Origin: an uncultured Burkholderiales bacterium
GTDB lineage: Bacteria; Pseudomonadota; Gammaproteobacteria; Burkholderiales; Burkholderiaceae_C
Reading direction: 5' to 3'
Assembly (NCBI GenBank): GCA_903953985.1
Contig: CAJBLW010000516.1
Coordinates: 1-10,486 of the forward strand
Length of the DNA stretch: 10,486 bases
Numbering within the stretch: the first letter of the stretch is position 1; the number at the start of each line of letters is the position of its first letter. Positions 1 through 5,240 of the stretch are shown here, in pieces. The notes below the pieces were generated by a model, which was not told the DNA's origin, made no database searches, and worked only from the letters and a program-made list of their open reading frames with translations. The position numbers and the translations under genes were made by a program.

Positions 1-1366
1 CCAGTTGGCCGCCATAAAACTTCTCGGAGCTGAAGCCCATGATCTGCTCGTGCATGCGGTATTGCGTGGTGAGCATGCGGGCTGTGTTGGGTTGGCGCTG
101 GATGCATTTTTCAATCAGGGTTTCGCGCAGGCCTTCGCGGGCGGCTTTTTCGCTTTTCACGGTGGGTGGCAGCTGGTGGTGGTCACCCGCCAACACCAGT
201 CGCTGGCCCTTGGCGATGGGAATCCAGCAACCCGGCTCCAAGGCCTGGGCGGCTTCGTCGATGAAGACGGTCTCAAAGCCCAGGTGGCGAATGTGGCGGT
301 GGCTGGCGCCCACCAGCGTGCAGGTGATGACCTGCACCGATTCGAGCACGTCCTCGGTCATGAAGCGCTCCAAATCGTCGGCGGCTTGGCGCAGCGTGCG
401 CGCTTCATCCTTCAGCCATTGGCGGCGCTGTCGCTCCTCAAAACCAAAGTTGCGAACGCGTTCGCTGGCCGTCTCGCGGTGCTGCTCGGCGGTTTGGCGC
501 ATCGCGTGCATCTTGGCGTAGCTGGCGTGGGCCATCACCCCGGCATCCAGCGTGTGCTTGAGCAGCAGGTCCGACACACGGCTGGGGTTGCCCAGGCGGA
601 TGACGTTGACACCGCGCTCGGCCAGCTTTTCGGTCAGCAGGTCTACGGCGGTATTCGAGGGGGCGCACACCAGCACGCGCCGTTCGCGCCGAATGGTTTC
701 CAAAATAGCTTGCACCAGCGTGGTGGTTTTGCCCGTGCCGGGCGGGCCATGGATGATGGCCACGTCTTGCGCGGTGACCACATGGCGCACCGCTGCCAGC
801 TGCGAGTCGTTGAGCGCACTGGGGTAAAACAGGTCGTCGGCTTGGGGCTCGCGAAATCGGGCTGCCTTAGCACCCAGCAGCACGTCGCGCAGTTCGGCCA
901 AGCGGTTGCCGTGCGCGGCCATGACCGCGCTCAGGGCCTGGTTCATCTCGCGGTAGCTCACCTCGTCAAAGGTCAGGTCAATGCCGAGCGTGCTGCCGTT
1001 GAGGATGCTTCCGTTTTGGGTGCTGCCGTCCAGCACCCAATCGGGCAGCGCTTCTCGGGTGGTGGCGAGCAACAGCTTGTTGCGCCGCACGCGGGTCACC
1101 ACGCCGCTGACCACAGGCCTGTCTGGCCCCGAGTAGCCGGGCGCACTGCTGAACAGCGCAGCAGCCGCTCCCACCTGAAACAAATGCAGGTCTTGCCGAT
1201 GCGCAGGGCGATCCAGCTCCAGCACCACCTTGCCGCCAAAACCAATGTCTTCTTGGGTGATGGTGACGGGGTACCAGGTCAGGCCACGCCGACGGCGCTC
1301 TTTGATACTGGCACTGGCGTTTTTGAGCTTGAACTGCGCCTGGTCTTCCTGTTGCTCCAGCTGCAT
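1..1366 (-). CDS. SF1 DNA/RNA helicase, SMUBP-2/IGHMBP2 type (3' end missing)
   Basis: ATP-driven superfamily 1 helicase; its nucleic-acid substrate is unknown. The minus-strand frame is open from base 1366 to the left edge and gives 455 residues, so the C-terminal RecA-like domain is missing. Motifs appear in canonical order: Walker A GPPGTGKT at residues 207-214, motif Ia CAPSNTAVD at 234-242, Walker B DEAAQALEP at 370-378, motif III GDHHQLPPT at 394-402, and the start of motif IV, QYRMHEQI, at 435-442. Residues 1-180 match the N-terminal beta-barrel region of this family. Residues 285-335 are charged and helical, as expected for the stalk insertion. The start is uncertain. An in-frame TAG lies at 1440-1438, and between it and ATG 1366 there are also GTG 1378 and TTG 1387; none has a clear Shine-Dalgarno sequence. 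Helicase identity is secure; function in the cell is not. Confidence 0.93.
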   Translation of the reverse strand, partial: MQLEQQEDQAQFKLKNASASIKERRRRGLTWYPVTITQEDIGFGGKVVLELDRPAHRQDLHLFQVGAAAALFSSAPGYSGPDRPVVSGVVTRVRRNKLLLATTREALPDWVLDGSTQNGSILNGSTLGIDLTFDEVSYREMNQALSAVMAAHGNRLAELRDVLLGAKAARFREPQADDLFYPSALNDSQLAAVRHVVTAQDVAIIHGPPGTGKTTTLVQAILETIRRERRVLVCAPSNTAVDLLTEKLAERGVNVIRLGNPSRVSDLLLKHTLDAGVMAHASYAKMHAMRQTAEQHRETASERVRNFGFEERQRRQWLKDEARTLRQAADDLERFMTEDVLESVQVITCTLVGASHRHIRHLGFETVFIDEAAQALEPGCWIPIAKGQRLVLAGDHHQLPPTVKSEKAAREGLRETLIEKCIQRQPNTARMLTTQYRMHEQIMGFSSEKFYGGQL

Positions 1367-1418
1367 GAGTGCGCGCACATGGCGCAACTCATGTTGGACA
1401 TCATGTGCAGCAGCGCAA

Positions 1419-1436
1419 GGGGGGGTGGGGGTGGGG
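1419..1436 (+). other. G-tract with G-quadruplex potential
   Basis: The plus strand reads G7-T-G5-T-G4. This satisfies the usual four-tract rule (at least three Gs per tract) with single-base loops if the G7 run is split as GGG-G-GGG. It lies upstream of the helicase gene, on that gene's template strand, and ahead of the toxin-antitoxin promoter region. Folding has not been shown. The run is also a place where sequencing length errors are likely. Confidence 0.5.
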
Positions 1437-1471
1437 TCTAGGTCGGCCAAAGGTGCAGGGACTTTTTCGTC

Positions 1472-1544
1472 ACAATGATGTGGTCACATTGTTACAACTT
1501 TGGGCATTGCCCATCCACTAAGCATGGATTAACATTGTTGCAAC
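1472..1544 (+). promoter_or_regulatory. Repeat-rich control region ahead of the antitoxin gene
   Basis: Several symmetric elements crowd this gap. ACAATG (1472-1477) pairs with CATTGT (1487-1492). ATGTG-GT-CACAT is an inverted repeat at 1478-1489. TGGGCA-T-TGCCCA is a perfect inverted repeat at 1501-1513. A 13-base direct repeat, ACATTGTTACAAC at 1486-1498 and ACATTGTTGCAAC at 1532-1544, differs at one base, and each copy has its own dyad symmetry (TTGT-T-ACAA and GTTGCAAC). Type II antitoxins with an AbrB/MazE DNA-binding domain usually repress their own operon at such dyads, so these are candidate operators. I could not identify a convincing -35/-10 pair. Confidence 0.45.
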
Positions 1545-1550
1545 CGGAGG
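1545..1550 (+). promoter_or_regulatory. Ribosome binding site of the antitoxin gene
   Basis: CGGAGG sits six bases ahead of the ATG at 1557. It supports that start over the longer overlapping open frame that begins upstream in another reading frame. Confidence 0.75.
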
Positions 1551-1556
1551 ATTATC

Positions 1557-1811
1557 ATGGAAATTGCAATTCGGAACATCGGGAACAGCAAAGGCGTGGT
1601 GTTGCCCAAGCCGTTTCTGGCCCAAGTCGGGTTGGACGGCCAGGCAACCGCCATCATCGAAGTAGAGAACGGCACCATCGTCTTGCGCAAGCCTGCCAAG
1701 TCCGTGCGTGCTGGCTGGGCAACGGCTGCTGCAGCCGTATCCGCCAAGGGCGAAGATGCGCTTTTGATGGGTGAGTTCGGCAACTTGGACGATGAGGAGT
1801 TGGGCTGGTGA
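1557..1811 (+). CDS. mazE: MazE-like antitoxin, AbrB/SpoVT swapped-hairpin family
   Basis: An 84-residue protein, close to the usual length of MazE antitoxins. Residues 1-45 have the AbrB/MazE pattern: IRNIGNSKGVVLPK, then a short beta-rich stretch ending VENGTIVLRK. By family knowledge this dimerises and binds operator DNA. The tail, from about residue 50, is Ala-rich and then acidic (GEFGNLDDEELGW). In MazE proteins this flexible part wraps round the toxin and blocks its RNA site. A strong Shine-Dalgarno sequence precedes the ATG. The stop TGA overlaps the toxin's GTG start in GTGA, so the two are translationally coupled with the antitoxin first. Autorepression through the upstream dyads is likely. 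The symbol follows the family; orthology to E. coli MazE is not claimed. Confidence 0.88.
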   Translation: MEIAIRNIGNSKGVVLPKPFLAQVGLDGQATAIIEVENGTIVLRKPAKSVRAGWATAAAAVSAKGEDALLMGEFGNLDDEELGW

Positions 1812-2125
1812 AGCGCGGCGACATTTGGCTGGTGAACCTGGACCCGACCGTGGGCAGCGAAATCAAGAAGTCGCGGCCCTGCGTCGTGGTGTCCCCGGCA
1901 GAGTTGAATGACCACCTGGGCACCGTGATGGTGGCGCCCATGTCCTCGAAGGGGTTTGCAGCGCCGTTTCGGGTGCCTGTCACCCATGCTGGAACCAAGG
2001 GGCTGATCGTGCTGGATCAGCTTCGGACGATTGATCAGGCGCGATTGGTCAAGCGGCTAGGCGCTGTGTCTGCCAAGACATTGAAGGCCGCACTCACCAC
2101 GCTGCAGGAAGTGTTCGCGGAGTAA
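1808..2125 (+). CDS. mazF: MazF/PemK-like endoribonuclease toxin
   Basis: A 105-residue protein of the PemK/MazF family. Members are sequence-specific RNases that cut mRNA (sometimes rRNA or tRNA) and stop growth until neutralised by the antitoxin. The N-terminus MKRGDIWLVNLDPTVGSE and the following SRPCVVVSP are the family signature. Arg23 aligns with the catalytic Arg of MazF, and Ser46 or Ser47 (in APMSSKG) lies where E. coli MazF has its active-site Thr. QLRTIDQARL at 71-80 is the second conserved block. No active-site residue seems missing, so it is probably a functional toxin. The GTG start overlaps the antitoxin stop, and GAGGAG lies 8 bases ahead of it, inside the antitoxin gene. The cleavage sequence cannot be predicted. 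Confidence 0.92.
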   Translation: MKRGDIWLVNLDPTVGSEIKKSRPCVVVSPAELNDHLGTVMVAPMSSKGFAAPFRVPVTHAGTKGLIVLDQLRTIDQARLVKRLGAVSAKTLKAALTTLQEVFAE

Positions 2126-2131
2126 GAAGGC

Positions 2132-2181
2132 AAAACCGCTTGGGCTTTTCTGGCCGCAGCCAACAAGAGCAGCCCGGTTTT
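2132..2181. terminator. Probable bidirectional terminator between converging genes
   Basis: AAAACC and GGGCT on the left (2132-2146) pair with AGCCC and GGTTTT on the right (2171-2181). This makes an 11-pair stem with a four-base GCTT bulge and a long loop. The paired A4/T4 ends give a short U-run in either direction. It lies just after the toxin stop and overlaps the TAA of the efflux gene on the other strand. The loop is long and the U-runs are short, so strength is doubtful. Confidence 0.45.
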
Positions 2182-2635
2182 AATCGCCCGCCTGCGCAGA
2201 TGCGGGCAACCCAAAGACCCGGTCAAAGCACCAAGTGAACGCGATGGCATAAAAGAAAAAGAACGCCAGCAGGCCCAAGTTGGCCACCAAGGCAGCGGTG
2301 GGCGAAATGTACAGCCACAGCGACATGACGGGCAAAAGAATGATGACCAAGCCGCCTTCAAAACCAGCCCCGTGGGCCAGCCGCCTGACAAAGGATCGGC
2401 CACGCACCGATTGGCGCAACTCCCAGCGCTCAAAGAGCCAGTTGAAGGCGTAATTCCACGTCAGTGCAATGCTCGACAACACAACCGCCAGGCCCAATGT
2501 GGAGGCGGGCGACTTGTTAAAAGCCAAGCTCAACACGGGCCCGACCACGGCGATGGCCATGGCCTCGTACAAAAGGGCCTGGAGAACGCGGCGGGTGGTG
2601 GGGGTCATGTTGGGGAACGCAGTGAAGGGGTTCAC
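2180..2635 (-). CDS. PACE-family multidrug efflux protein (AceI-like)
   Basis: A 151-residue inner-membrane protein with four hydrophobic segments (about 17-38, 45-66, 88-109, 115-138), made of two tandem bacterial transmembrane-pair domains. Family motifs are present in order: RRVLQALLYE (15-24) with the essential Glu, WNYAFNWLFE (60-69), RRLAHGAGFE (84-93), and YAIAFTWCFD (129-138). In the last one Thr replaces the usual Asn. PACE proteins such as AceI expel chlorhexidine, acriflavine or polyamines using the proton gradient; the substrate here is unknown. GTG 2635 overlaps the queF stop in GTGA, which suggests coupling. ATG 2608 is an alternative: starting there puts the conserved Glu at position 15, as in AceI. 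It is the last gene of the yaaA-queF cluster. Confidence 0.88.
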   Translation of the reverse strand: MNPFTAFPNMTPTTRRVLQALLYEAMAIAVVGPVLSLAFNKSPASTLGLAVVLSSIALTWNYAFNWLFERWELRQSVRGRSFVRRLAHGAGFEGGLVIILLPVMSLWLYISPTAALVANLGLLAFFFFYAIAFTWCFDRVFGLPASAQAGD

Positions 2636-3489
2636 TGCCGCGCCGTGCGCACATTGGGTGGCAATGCGCCCGGTGCACTGGTGCGCCAGGGGTTGATGTC
2701 CAGGCCGCCGCGGCGGGTGTAGCGGGCGTACACCGTCAGCTTGGTCGGTTTGCAGCGTGTCCAGATGTCCATGAAGATGCGCTCAACGCATTGCTCATGA
2801 AACTCGTTGTGGTTGCGAAAACTCACGATGTATTGCAGCAAACCCGCTTGCTCGATCTGCGGGCCGCTGTAGGTGATTTGCACACTGCCCCAGTCGGGCT
2901 GGCCAGTGACCAGGCAATTGCTTTTAAGCAGGTGGCTCACCAGCGTTTCGGTGACCGGCTGCTCGTCTTGTTTGGCCGTCAGCAAGTCGGGCGCGGGCTG
3001 GTAGCGGCTGCACTCAATGTCCATGCGGTCCAGGTTCAGGCCGTCGAGCTCGTGCACGGGCTCGGTGTCAAATTGCTCCTGAAGCAACAGCTTCACGCCC
3101 ACGCTGGCTTGCATCGCGCCACCGTGCCAGATGGCCGCGCTGATGTCGCGGCGAATCATTTCGCGCACCACGTCGGCGCTGTCCAGCTGCGTGTTATTGA
3201 AGCTGTTGAGGTACAGCTTGAAGGACTTGCTCTCCACAATGTGTGTGCTTTCGGCTGGCACGGTGATGTGGGCCAGCGCCACTTGCGGTTTGCCTTTGGT
3301 GTTGAGCCAGGACAGCTCGAACGCCGTCCACAGGTCTGCCCCAAAAAACACGGGCTGCCCAGTGACGCCGATTTCGGCGCGTTTGGTGGCGCGGGGAATG
3401 GGGAACAGCAGGCTGGCGTCGTACTGGTCCACATAAGCGCTGGACTTGCCCAGTTGGGACTGTTCAGGGCTGTGTTCTGGGGAGTTCAT
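2632..3489 (-). CDS. queF: NADPH-dependent 7-cyano-7-deazaguanine reductase QueF
   Basis: Reduces preQ0 to preQ1 with NADPH in the cytoplasm, the last step before the base is inserted at tRNA position 34 to make queuosine. At 285 residues it is the long, two-domain (YqcD/E. coli-like) form. The NADPH-binding QueF signature ESKSFKLY is at 86-93. The nitrile-reductase site lies in the C-terminal half: the nucleophile Cys192 in KSNCLVTGQPDWG, with Asp199 after it, and the substrate-binding His/Glu block HNEFHE at 227-232. All key residues are intact. The ATG overlaps the yaaA stop (ATGA), and the TGA overlaps the GTG of the PACE gene, so it is the middle gene of a coupled three-gene unit. The Shine-Dalgarno sequence is weak, consistent with reliance on coupling. 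Confidence 0.96.
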   Translation of the reverse strand: MNSPEHSPEQSQLGKSSAYVDQYDASLLFPIPRATKRAEIGVTGQPVFFGADLWTAFELSWLNTKGKPQVALAHITVPAESTHIVESKSFKLYLNSFNNTQLDSADVVREMIRRDISAAIWHGGAMQASVGVKLLLQEQFDTEPVHELDGLNLDRMDIECSRYQPAPDLLTAKQDEQPVTETLVSHLLKSNCLVTGQPDWGSVQITYSGPQIEQAGLLQYIVSFRNHNEFHEQCVERIFMDIWTRCKPTKLTVYARYTRRGGLDINPWRTSAPGALPPNVRTARQ

Positions 3490-4262
3490 GCTTGCACTTT
3501 TCTGCGGAACACCAAACGGTCGGGCTCGGACACTTGCGGGTCGTAGGCGTAGCCTTCCAGGTCAAAGCCCAGCAAGCCTTCAGGGTGGGTGATCTTGTTC
3601 TGAATGGCGAACCGCGCCATCAGGCCCCGCGCCCGTTTGGCGTTGAAGCTGATGATTTTGTATTTGCCACCCTTGAAGTCTTCGAACACGCATTCGATGA
3701 CGCGGGCCTTGAGGGTTTTGCGGTCGACCGACTTGAAGTATTCCTGCGAAGCCAGGTTGACGATGACCGGGGTTGTGTCTTTGGCCAGCTGGGCGTTCAG
3801 GTAGTCGGCAATTTGCGGCCCCCAAAATTTGTACAGGTTGCTGCCCTTGTCGGTTGGCAGTGTGGTGCCCATTTCCAGGCGGTAGGGCTGCATCCAGTCC
3901 AGCGGGCGCAGCACGCCGTACAAGCCGCTCAAAATGCCCACATGGTTTTGCGCCCAGTCCAGGTCTTGCGCGGACAGGGTCTTGGCGTCCAGGCCTTCGT
4001 ACACATCGCCATTAAAAGCCAGCACGGCTTGCTTGGCATTCTTGGCGGTGAACTTGGGGGTCCAGGCCTCGTAGCGAGCCACGTTCAGGGCCGACAGCGC
4101 GTCCGACAGGTCCATCAACTCGGCGATTTGCTGGGGCGACTTTTGGCGCAGCACCTCAATGAGGGCTTGCGATTGCGGAACGAACTGGGGCAGCGTGTGG
4201 GGCACACCTGTGGCAGGGGTTTCGTAGTCCAGAGATTTGGCGGGTGACAATAAGAACAACAT
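3486..4262 (-). CDS. yaaA: Peroxide stress protein YaaA (UPF0246/DUF328 family)
   Basis: Cytoplasmic protein of the YaaA family. In E. coli it lowers free iron and so limits hydroxyl-radical damage during peroxide stress; it has also been reported to bind DNA. From ATG 4262 the protein is 258 residues, the E. coli length, and begins MLFLLSPAKSLDY like its homologue. Strongly conserved blocks are LAFNGDVYEGL (81-91), LSGLYGVLRPLDWMQPYRLEMG (111-132), NLASQEYFKSV (169-179) and IISFNAKRARGLMARF (203-218). An in-frame ATG at 4271 would add three residues; 4262 is preferred on length, alignment and AAGGA eight bases before it. A GATAAT hexamer at 4291-4286 could be its -10 box, which would place the promoter inside truC. 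Its stop overlaps the queF start. Confidence 0.95.
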   Translation of the reverse strand: MLFLLSPAKSLDYETPATGVPHTLPQFVPQSQALIEVLRQKSPQQIAELMDLSDALSALNVARYEAWTPKFTAKNAKQAVLAFNGDVYEGLDAKTLSAQDLDWAQNHVGILSGLYGVLRPLDWMQPYRLEMGTTLPTDKGSNLYKFWGPQIADYLNAQLAKDTTPVIVNLASQEYFKSVDRKTLKARVIECVFEDFKGGKYKIISFNAKRARGLMARFAIQNKITHPEGLLGFDLEGYAYDPQVSEPDRLVFRRKVQA

Positions 4263-4263
4263 G
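4260..4263. promoter_or_regulatory. CATG carrying both divergent start codons (yaaA and truC)
   Basis: The yaaA ATG occupies 4262-4260 on the minus strand and the truC ATG occupies 4261-4263 on the plus strand, so two base pairs are shared and there is no intergenic DNA. Both starts are independently supported: yaaA from here is the E. coli length, and truC from here places the catalytic Asp at residue 54. The leader and promoter of each gene must therefore lie in the other's coding sequence, unless one is transcribed from further away. Confidence 0.7.
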
Positions 4264-4995
4264 CTCGACATCCTTTACCTGGACGATTATCTCGCCATCG
4301 TGCACAAGCCCGCGGGCTGGCTGGTGCATCGCACCCCGCTGGACAAGGGTGAAACCCGCTTTGTGTTGCAAACTCTGCGCGACCAGATCGGTCAACACGT
4401 CTGGCCCGTGCACCGGCTGGACAAGGGCACCAGCGGCGTGCTGTTGTTTGCGCTGGATGCAGACACGGCGCGCACATTGGGACAGGCCTTTGAAAGCGGC
4501 GAAGGCTTGCAAAAAACCTACCGTGCCATTGTGCGTGGCTGGACGCCAGACAGCGGCCTGATCGACCACCCCTTGAGGCGCATGCCCGACGACATGCGCA
4601 CCGAGCGCCTGGAGGTGCAGCCGGCCCAAAGCCGCTATGCCACCCTGCGCTGCTTCGAGCTGCCCCTGCCCCAACAAGGTTTTGCCAGCACCCGCTGCGC
4701 TGAAGTGGCCCTGCAGCCCCTGACAGGCCGTCGCCACCAGCTGCGCCGCCACATGAAGCACATCGCCCACCCCATCATTGGCGACGCCACGCATGGCAAA
4801 GGGCCACTCAACCGGGCTGTGGCCGAAATGATTGGGCTGCAGCGGCTGTGGTTGCATGCGGAAAGGCTGGAATTGCCCCATCCTGTCAGCGGGCAGCGCC
4901 TGCGTTTGGCGTCGCCTCTGCCCAGCGAGTGGGTGGGGTGGGATGATTTTGCAGCTGCTCAAACCACTCTTTTGCCCATTGATCAGGGCCGTTGA
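4261..4995 (+). CDS. truC: tRNA pseudouridine(65) synthase TruC
   Basis: RluA-family pseudouridine synthase that isomerises U65 in some tRNAs; 244 residues against about 260 in E. coli. The N-terminus MLDILYLDDYLAIVHKPAGW matches TruC, and WLVH with a following DKGE block is typical of the subfamily. Motif II HRLDKGTSGVLLF spans 51-63 with the catalytic Asp54, the same number as in E. coli TruC. The RNA-binding block LTGRRHQLRRHMKHIAHPIIGD lies at 154-175. A longer frame begins at TTG 4237, but ATG 4261 fits the alignment. Only a weak purine stretch precedes it. It is divergent from yaaA, and no gene is near enough downstream to suggest an operon. Close RluA relatives cannot be wholly excluded, but the N-terminus favours TruC. 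Confidence 0.92.
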   Translation: MLDILYLDDYLAIVHKPAGWLVHRTPLDKGETRFVLQTLRDQIGQHVWPVHRLDKGTSGVLLFALDADTARTLGQAFESGEGLQKTYRAIVRGWTPDSGLIDHPLRRMPDDMRTERLEVQPAQSRYATLRCFELPLPQQGFASTRCAEVALQPLTGRRHQLRRHMKHIAHPIIGDATHGKGPLNRAVAEMIGLQRLWLHAERLELPHPVSGQRLRLASPLPSEWVGWDDFAAAQTTLLPIDQGR

Positions 4996-5010
4996 TGTCT
5001 AAATTTCTTT

Positions 5011-5133
5011 GTCATCCCGGGCTTAGACCCGGGGTTCATCTCTGCTAGGCCTTTCGTGATATTTAAAAAACAAGACATGGACCCCGGATCAAGTCCGGAG
5101 TGACTAGTCCATTGATCAAGTCCGGGGGGGTCA
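5011..5133. repeat. Cluster of REP/MITE-like palindromes in the truC-OYE gap
   Basis: The 245 bases from 4996 to 5240 hold no gene that I can support. Near the start, a unit at 5011-5039 contains CCCGGG-cttaga-CCCGGG between GTCAT and TTCAT. A diverged inverted copy at 5077-5104 runs from ATGGACCCC through CCGGA-tcaag-TCCGG to GTGAC. About 37 A/T-rich bases separate them, so the pair could also fold as one long cruciform. A third, partial copy repeats GATCAAGTCCGG exactly at 5114-5125 (first at 5087-5098) and runs into a G7 tract. The pattern resembles dispersed intergenic palindromes seen in many proteobacterial genomes. Neither hairpin has a U-run, so neither looks like a classical terminator. 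Bases 5134-5240 show no clear promoter to me. Confidence 0.65.
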
Positions 5134-5240
5134 GATTTTTACTGTCACCCAACGGATAAGCAACGGCTTGGTTTTCCATAAGATGCCACATTCACCGGCA
5201 ATTGTGCTTAAAGCCTCAACATTCGACGACATCAAACCCT

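Noticed and set aside
5..1441. A 478-codon open frame on the plus strand opposite the helicase
   Set aside because: It lies fully antisense to a gene with all the expected SF1 motifs in order; its translation is low-complexity and has no recognisable domain. Long antisense frames are common in GC-rich genes.
2791..4247. Two 251-codon plus-strand frames opposite queF and yaaA
   Set aside because: Both mirror well-conserved genes, have His/Val/Gly-rich translations without family features and no ribosome binding site.
4156..4962. A 268-codon minus-strand frame opposite truC
   Set aside because: It conflicts with truC, which retains its catalytic Asp motif, and with the yaaA start; its translation has no family resemblance.
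5011..5133. CRISPR array
   Set aside because: There are only two to three copies, in inverted orientation and with unequal spacing, and no cas gene; the copies are individually palindromic and diverged.
5134..5240. Sigma-70 promoter for the old yellow enzyme gene
   Set aside because: TTGATC, TTGGTT and TAAGAT hexamers occur, but none combine at an acceptable spacing, so no promoter is called.
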